Assembly: GCF_964355755.1 (NCBI RefSeq) | Contig: NC_092677.1 | Location: 18,508,101-18,572,100, forward strand | Origin: Antedon mediterranea | Lineage: Eukaryota > Echinodermata > Crinoidea > Comatulida > Antedonidae | Reading direction: 5' to 3' | DNA length: 64,000 nucleotides | Shown: piece by piece, positions 61,215-64,000 of the stretch | How the letters are laid out: each line of letters opens with the position of its first letter | How positions within the stretch are numbered: position 1 is the stretch's first letter | Translations under genes and position numbers: made by a program | The notes under the pieces: model-generated | The model's database searches: none | The model's input: only the letters and a program-made list of their open reading frames with translations | What the model was told of the DNA's origin: nothing

Positions 61215-64000
61215 TCATATTCATATTCATTTATTATCCAGAAAAAAAAACCAAAAAATTCAAAAAGCATAAATTACATAGAACAACAAAAATCACAGAA
61301 AAAACGCAGAACACTATCGTGGCGGATTGTCAAAAAGCAAAAATATCGCTATAAAAGACTCTCCTGATAGTTCTGGTGGCAAAATAACATTAACAAGGTT
61401 AAACATTTAACAACCCGGTAACATTGAATTTATGTAAAACAGAATAAAAATTGCAATCATTATAAATAAACATGTCTGTGATATATACCGGAATCTCATC
61501 CCACATCCGTGGAAATGAAATAAAAACAGAATAAAAAAAAAGCATTAGTACGAGACTTCTCATGTCTGAAAACAAGTTTCTCACTTCTACAGGTTTAGGT
61601 AGCAAAGCACCATCAATTAGGAAATCTGTACAGAGGCACTTCACAACAAATTTAACACGGATGAATTTAAGTCTATTATAAATCGTGGGTAATTTTAGAG
61701 TCCGTAACCTTTGTTCGTATGACGGCCGCATGTCATAATCCATGTGAAAAAAAACGTGGGAAGCATGATCGTGTAAAGCGTCTCTGAACAGATTCAATCT
61801 GATTGATGGTGCTTAAATGGAAACCAGACCAGTGAAGCGTATTCAATTAAAGGCCCAATGATAGACTTAAATAATTTAGGAAAAACGGTCTGATCATTGG
61901 TTCTAACACACCTTTTAATAAATCCTACAAGTTTATTGCATTTACCAGTAGTCAGAGAGATGTGTTTATTCCACTTAAAATCTGAAGACAAGGTAACACC
62001 AAGATATTTGTATTCTGTTACACTTTCTAGTACTTTATTATCAATTTTATAATGAAAGTACTGTTTTACTTTCGATCTAGAGATCGACATAACCTTACAT
62101 TTATTGTTATTTAGAGACATATAATTATCATTGCCCCATAGGGCTATGCCAGTTAGATCGTCTTGAAGCTTCAAACAACCATCTTGATTATTTACTCTGA
62201 ACAACACAGTATCATCTGCATATAATGCAATATTTAAATTAACTACTGATGGGAGCTCACATGTATACAAATTAAAAAGAATAGGTCCCAACACGGAACC
62301 TTGGGATACCCCCGATAATACATCTTTCCAATCTGAAAGTGAACCTTTGAATAACACTGCTTGGCTACGGTTAATCAGAAAGGATTGTAACCAGCTCATG
62401 AGCTTACCGGAAAAGCCATATTTTTGTAGCATATTAATGAGAACTGAATCACAAACCTTGTCAAAAGCCTTGGACCAATCTAAAAACACAGCATCAACTC
62501 TTGGTGGTTTGTTTACATCTAAACATTTAGCCCATTGGTGGTAAATTGTGGCAAGCTGTGTTACACACGATCTTTTGTTACAGAAACCATGTTGTGTGGA
62601 AGGCAAAAGGCCAAGTTTATCAGCATGAGAAACCATGTGCTTTCCAATAAAGCGCTCAAGCATTTTCCCGACAACTGACGTCAGGGAGATGGGGCGATAG
62701 TTTACAACATTGTCACCAGGGCCTGATTTATGTATTGGTACAACATGGGCTACTTTCCAGTCAGCTGAGACTTTACCGGTTTTAATTGAGATATTAAATA
62801 TCTCAGTCAAACACCAATGATTGTGAAAGATGACAGTTTAAGCATTTTAGGGGAGATACCGTCAGGCCCTGGGGATTTATTCCCATCTAATGAAGTAATC
62901 AGACATTTAACATCTGCTTCATTGATCAGCAGATCAGAAAGAAGAGGATCAACCAATGAAGCTATCATCTGGTTATCATTGGGTACAGGTTTAGAAAAGT
63001 TACTATAAAAAAATGTATTAAATTTATTAGCAATTAAACTAGGATCATCTGTTGTGATGTTATCAAACTTAAAACTTGTGGGAAAACATTTATATCTTTT
63101 AGCATTTAACGAACGCCCAAAAATGTTTTTGGTCTTTTGAGTTTGTTGCCAATTGTTTTACATATTCATAGTAACTCTTTTTACACATATATTTTACATT
63201 ATTTCTAATTACCACCTGTCCCATAGATTAACATTTTCTGGTTTAGATTTAGCCTTTTTATAGGCTCTTTTCTTTTTTCGACTTAACCTGACAACCTCTT
63301 GTGATATCCACGGAGGTCTTTTTTTAACACTACCTTTGCCTTTAGGTACGATCTTATTAAACACTTTCAAAAGCATATCCCTAAAATTTATCCAGGATGT
63401 ATCAACATCATTTACAACTAGACACGAATTCCAATCTGCAGATTCTAATTCTTCGTGTAATAGGTTAGGGTTAAGTTTTGAGTACAGAAATTTTGATCTA
63501 TTTGGTAGTTTTCGAAAACCAGTTAACTCTACATTCATATTAAATTTCACGCCCACATGATCACTTTTACCCAGGCCTTCAATTTGTTCAATATTGAACA
63601 ACTCAGGCCTATTGCTAAAAATTAAGTCCAAGGTGTTGCCTTCAACAGTATTGTTAGCTATTCGTGTATAAAAATTAACAATTTGTACAAAATCAAGCGA
63701 CTCCATGGAGTCAAAAATAAGATGTTCAAAGTTATTTACAAGATATTGTCTTTGGTGACGAATATTAAAATCCCCTAAAAGAATGATGGCTTTGTAGTGA
63801 TGACTATTATCTAGTACTTCTTCCATGGCATTTAAAAAGTTTTGTGTGTACAGAATAGGTGCATTGGGCGGGCGATAGGAGCATCCGATCAAGATTTTAC
63901 CAAGCTTACATGTAATCTCAGCCCACACAATTTCCAGGTTGTTGTGATTAAACGCAGTTGTTGTTGGGGTACACGCATCACTGATGACCAGCATCACTCC
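61215..64000 (-). pseudogene. Second minus-strand LINE, running off the window
   Basis: 3' tail of ATGAAT/ATATTC repeats at about 61215-61235. Frames: 63997-63209 (VWAEITCKLGKILIGCSYRPP, IILLGDFNIRHQ, TLDLIFSNRPEL, SDHVGVKFN; linker RPPWISQEVVRLSRKKKRAY), a broken stretch with KSPGPDGISPKML near 62860-62900, 62810-61794 (VAHVVPIHKSGPGD, NYRPISLTSVVGKMLERFI, QHGFCNKRSCVTQL, FLDWSKAFDKVCDSVL, SGVSQGSVLGPILFNLY, ALYADDTVLF) and, after a frameshift, 61797-61399 with the C-terminal block. The closest structural relative in the window is the 45-48 kb LINE. The 5' part lies outside. Confidence 0.85.

Overview
The window reads as nuclear DNA of an AT-rich animal genome, probably a marine invertebrate deuterostome (echinoderm-like). 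The reasons are spliced genes with GT-AG introns, a tandem family of DEG/ENaC channel genes, a gene built from hyalin-repeat (HYR) domain exons, and dense invertebrate-type transposons: CR1/L2-type LINEs, a Penelope-like element, Helitrons and tRNA-derived SINEs. The taxon is inference; no marker gene settles it.

Three host genes on the minus strand form a tandem DEG/ENaC cluster. Copy B (40853 down to 26125) and copy A (22026 down to 6098) each resolve into 11 coding exons with the same phases. Their joined lengths are 1890 and 1887 nt, giving 629 and 628 residues with no break. Copy C enters the window with exons 1, 2 and part of 3 (1461 down to 1) and continues beyond position 1. A fourth host gene is on the plus strand at 52714-56180: seven consecutive phase 1-1 exons, each one HYR domain, with neither gene end in view.

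Nearly everything else is mobile DNA. Intron 6 of copy A holds a LINE end, two tandem copies of a repeat containing an intact tRNA cloverleaf, and a Penelope-like element (GIY-YIG end of one copy, then the start and RT of a second, cut by a TA microsatellite). Intron 4 of copy A holds two LINE relics. Three related minus-strand Helitrons lie at 4498-5876, 8278-9486 and 29836-31179. Intron 1 of copy B contains an L2-type LINE split by a 3.4-kb near-perfect palindrome (35742-39164) with a 30-nt centre, plus a 282-bp Helitron. From 44.4 kb on, LINEs are stacked and nested: a plus-strand PHD-EN-RT LINE (45093-48427) sits inside a minus-strand LINE, another plus-strand LINE lies at 50800-52612, and two more minus-strand LINEs fill 56.6-64 kb, beside or inside the HYR gene.

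The least ordinary structure is the palindrome. Each arm carries inverted minisatellite blocks and a nested 441-bp element flanked by 9-bp direct repeats, present at mirror positions, so the nested insertion predates the palindrome.
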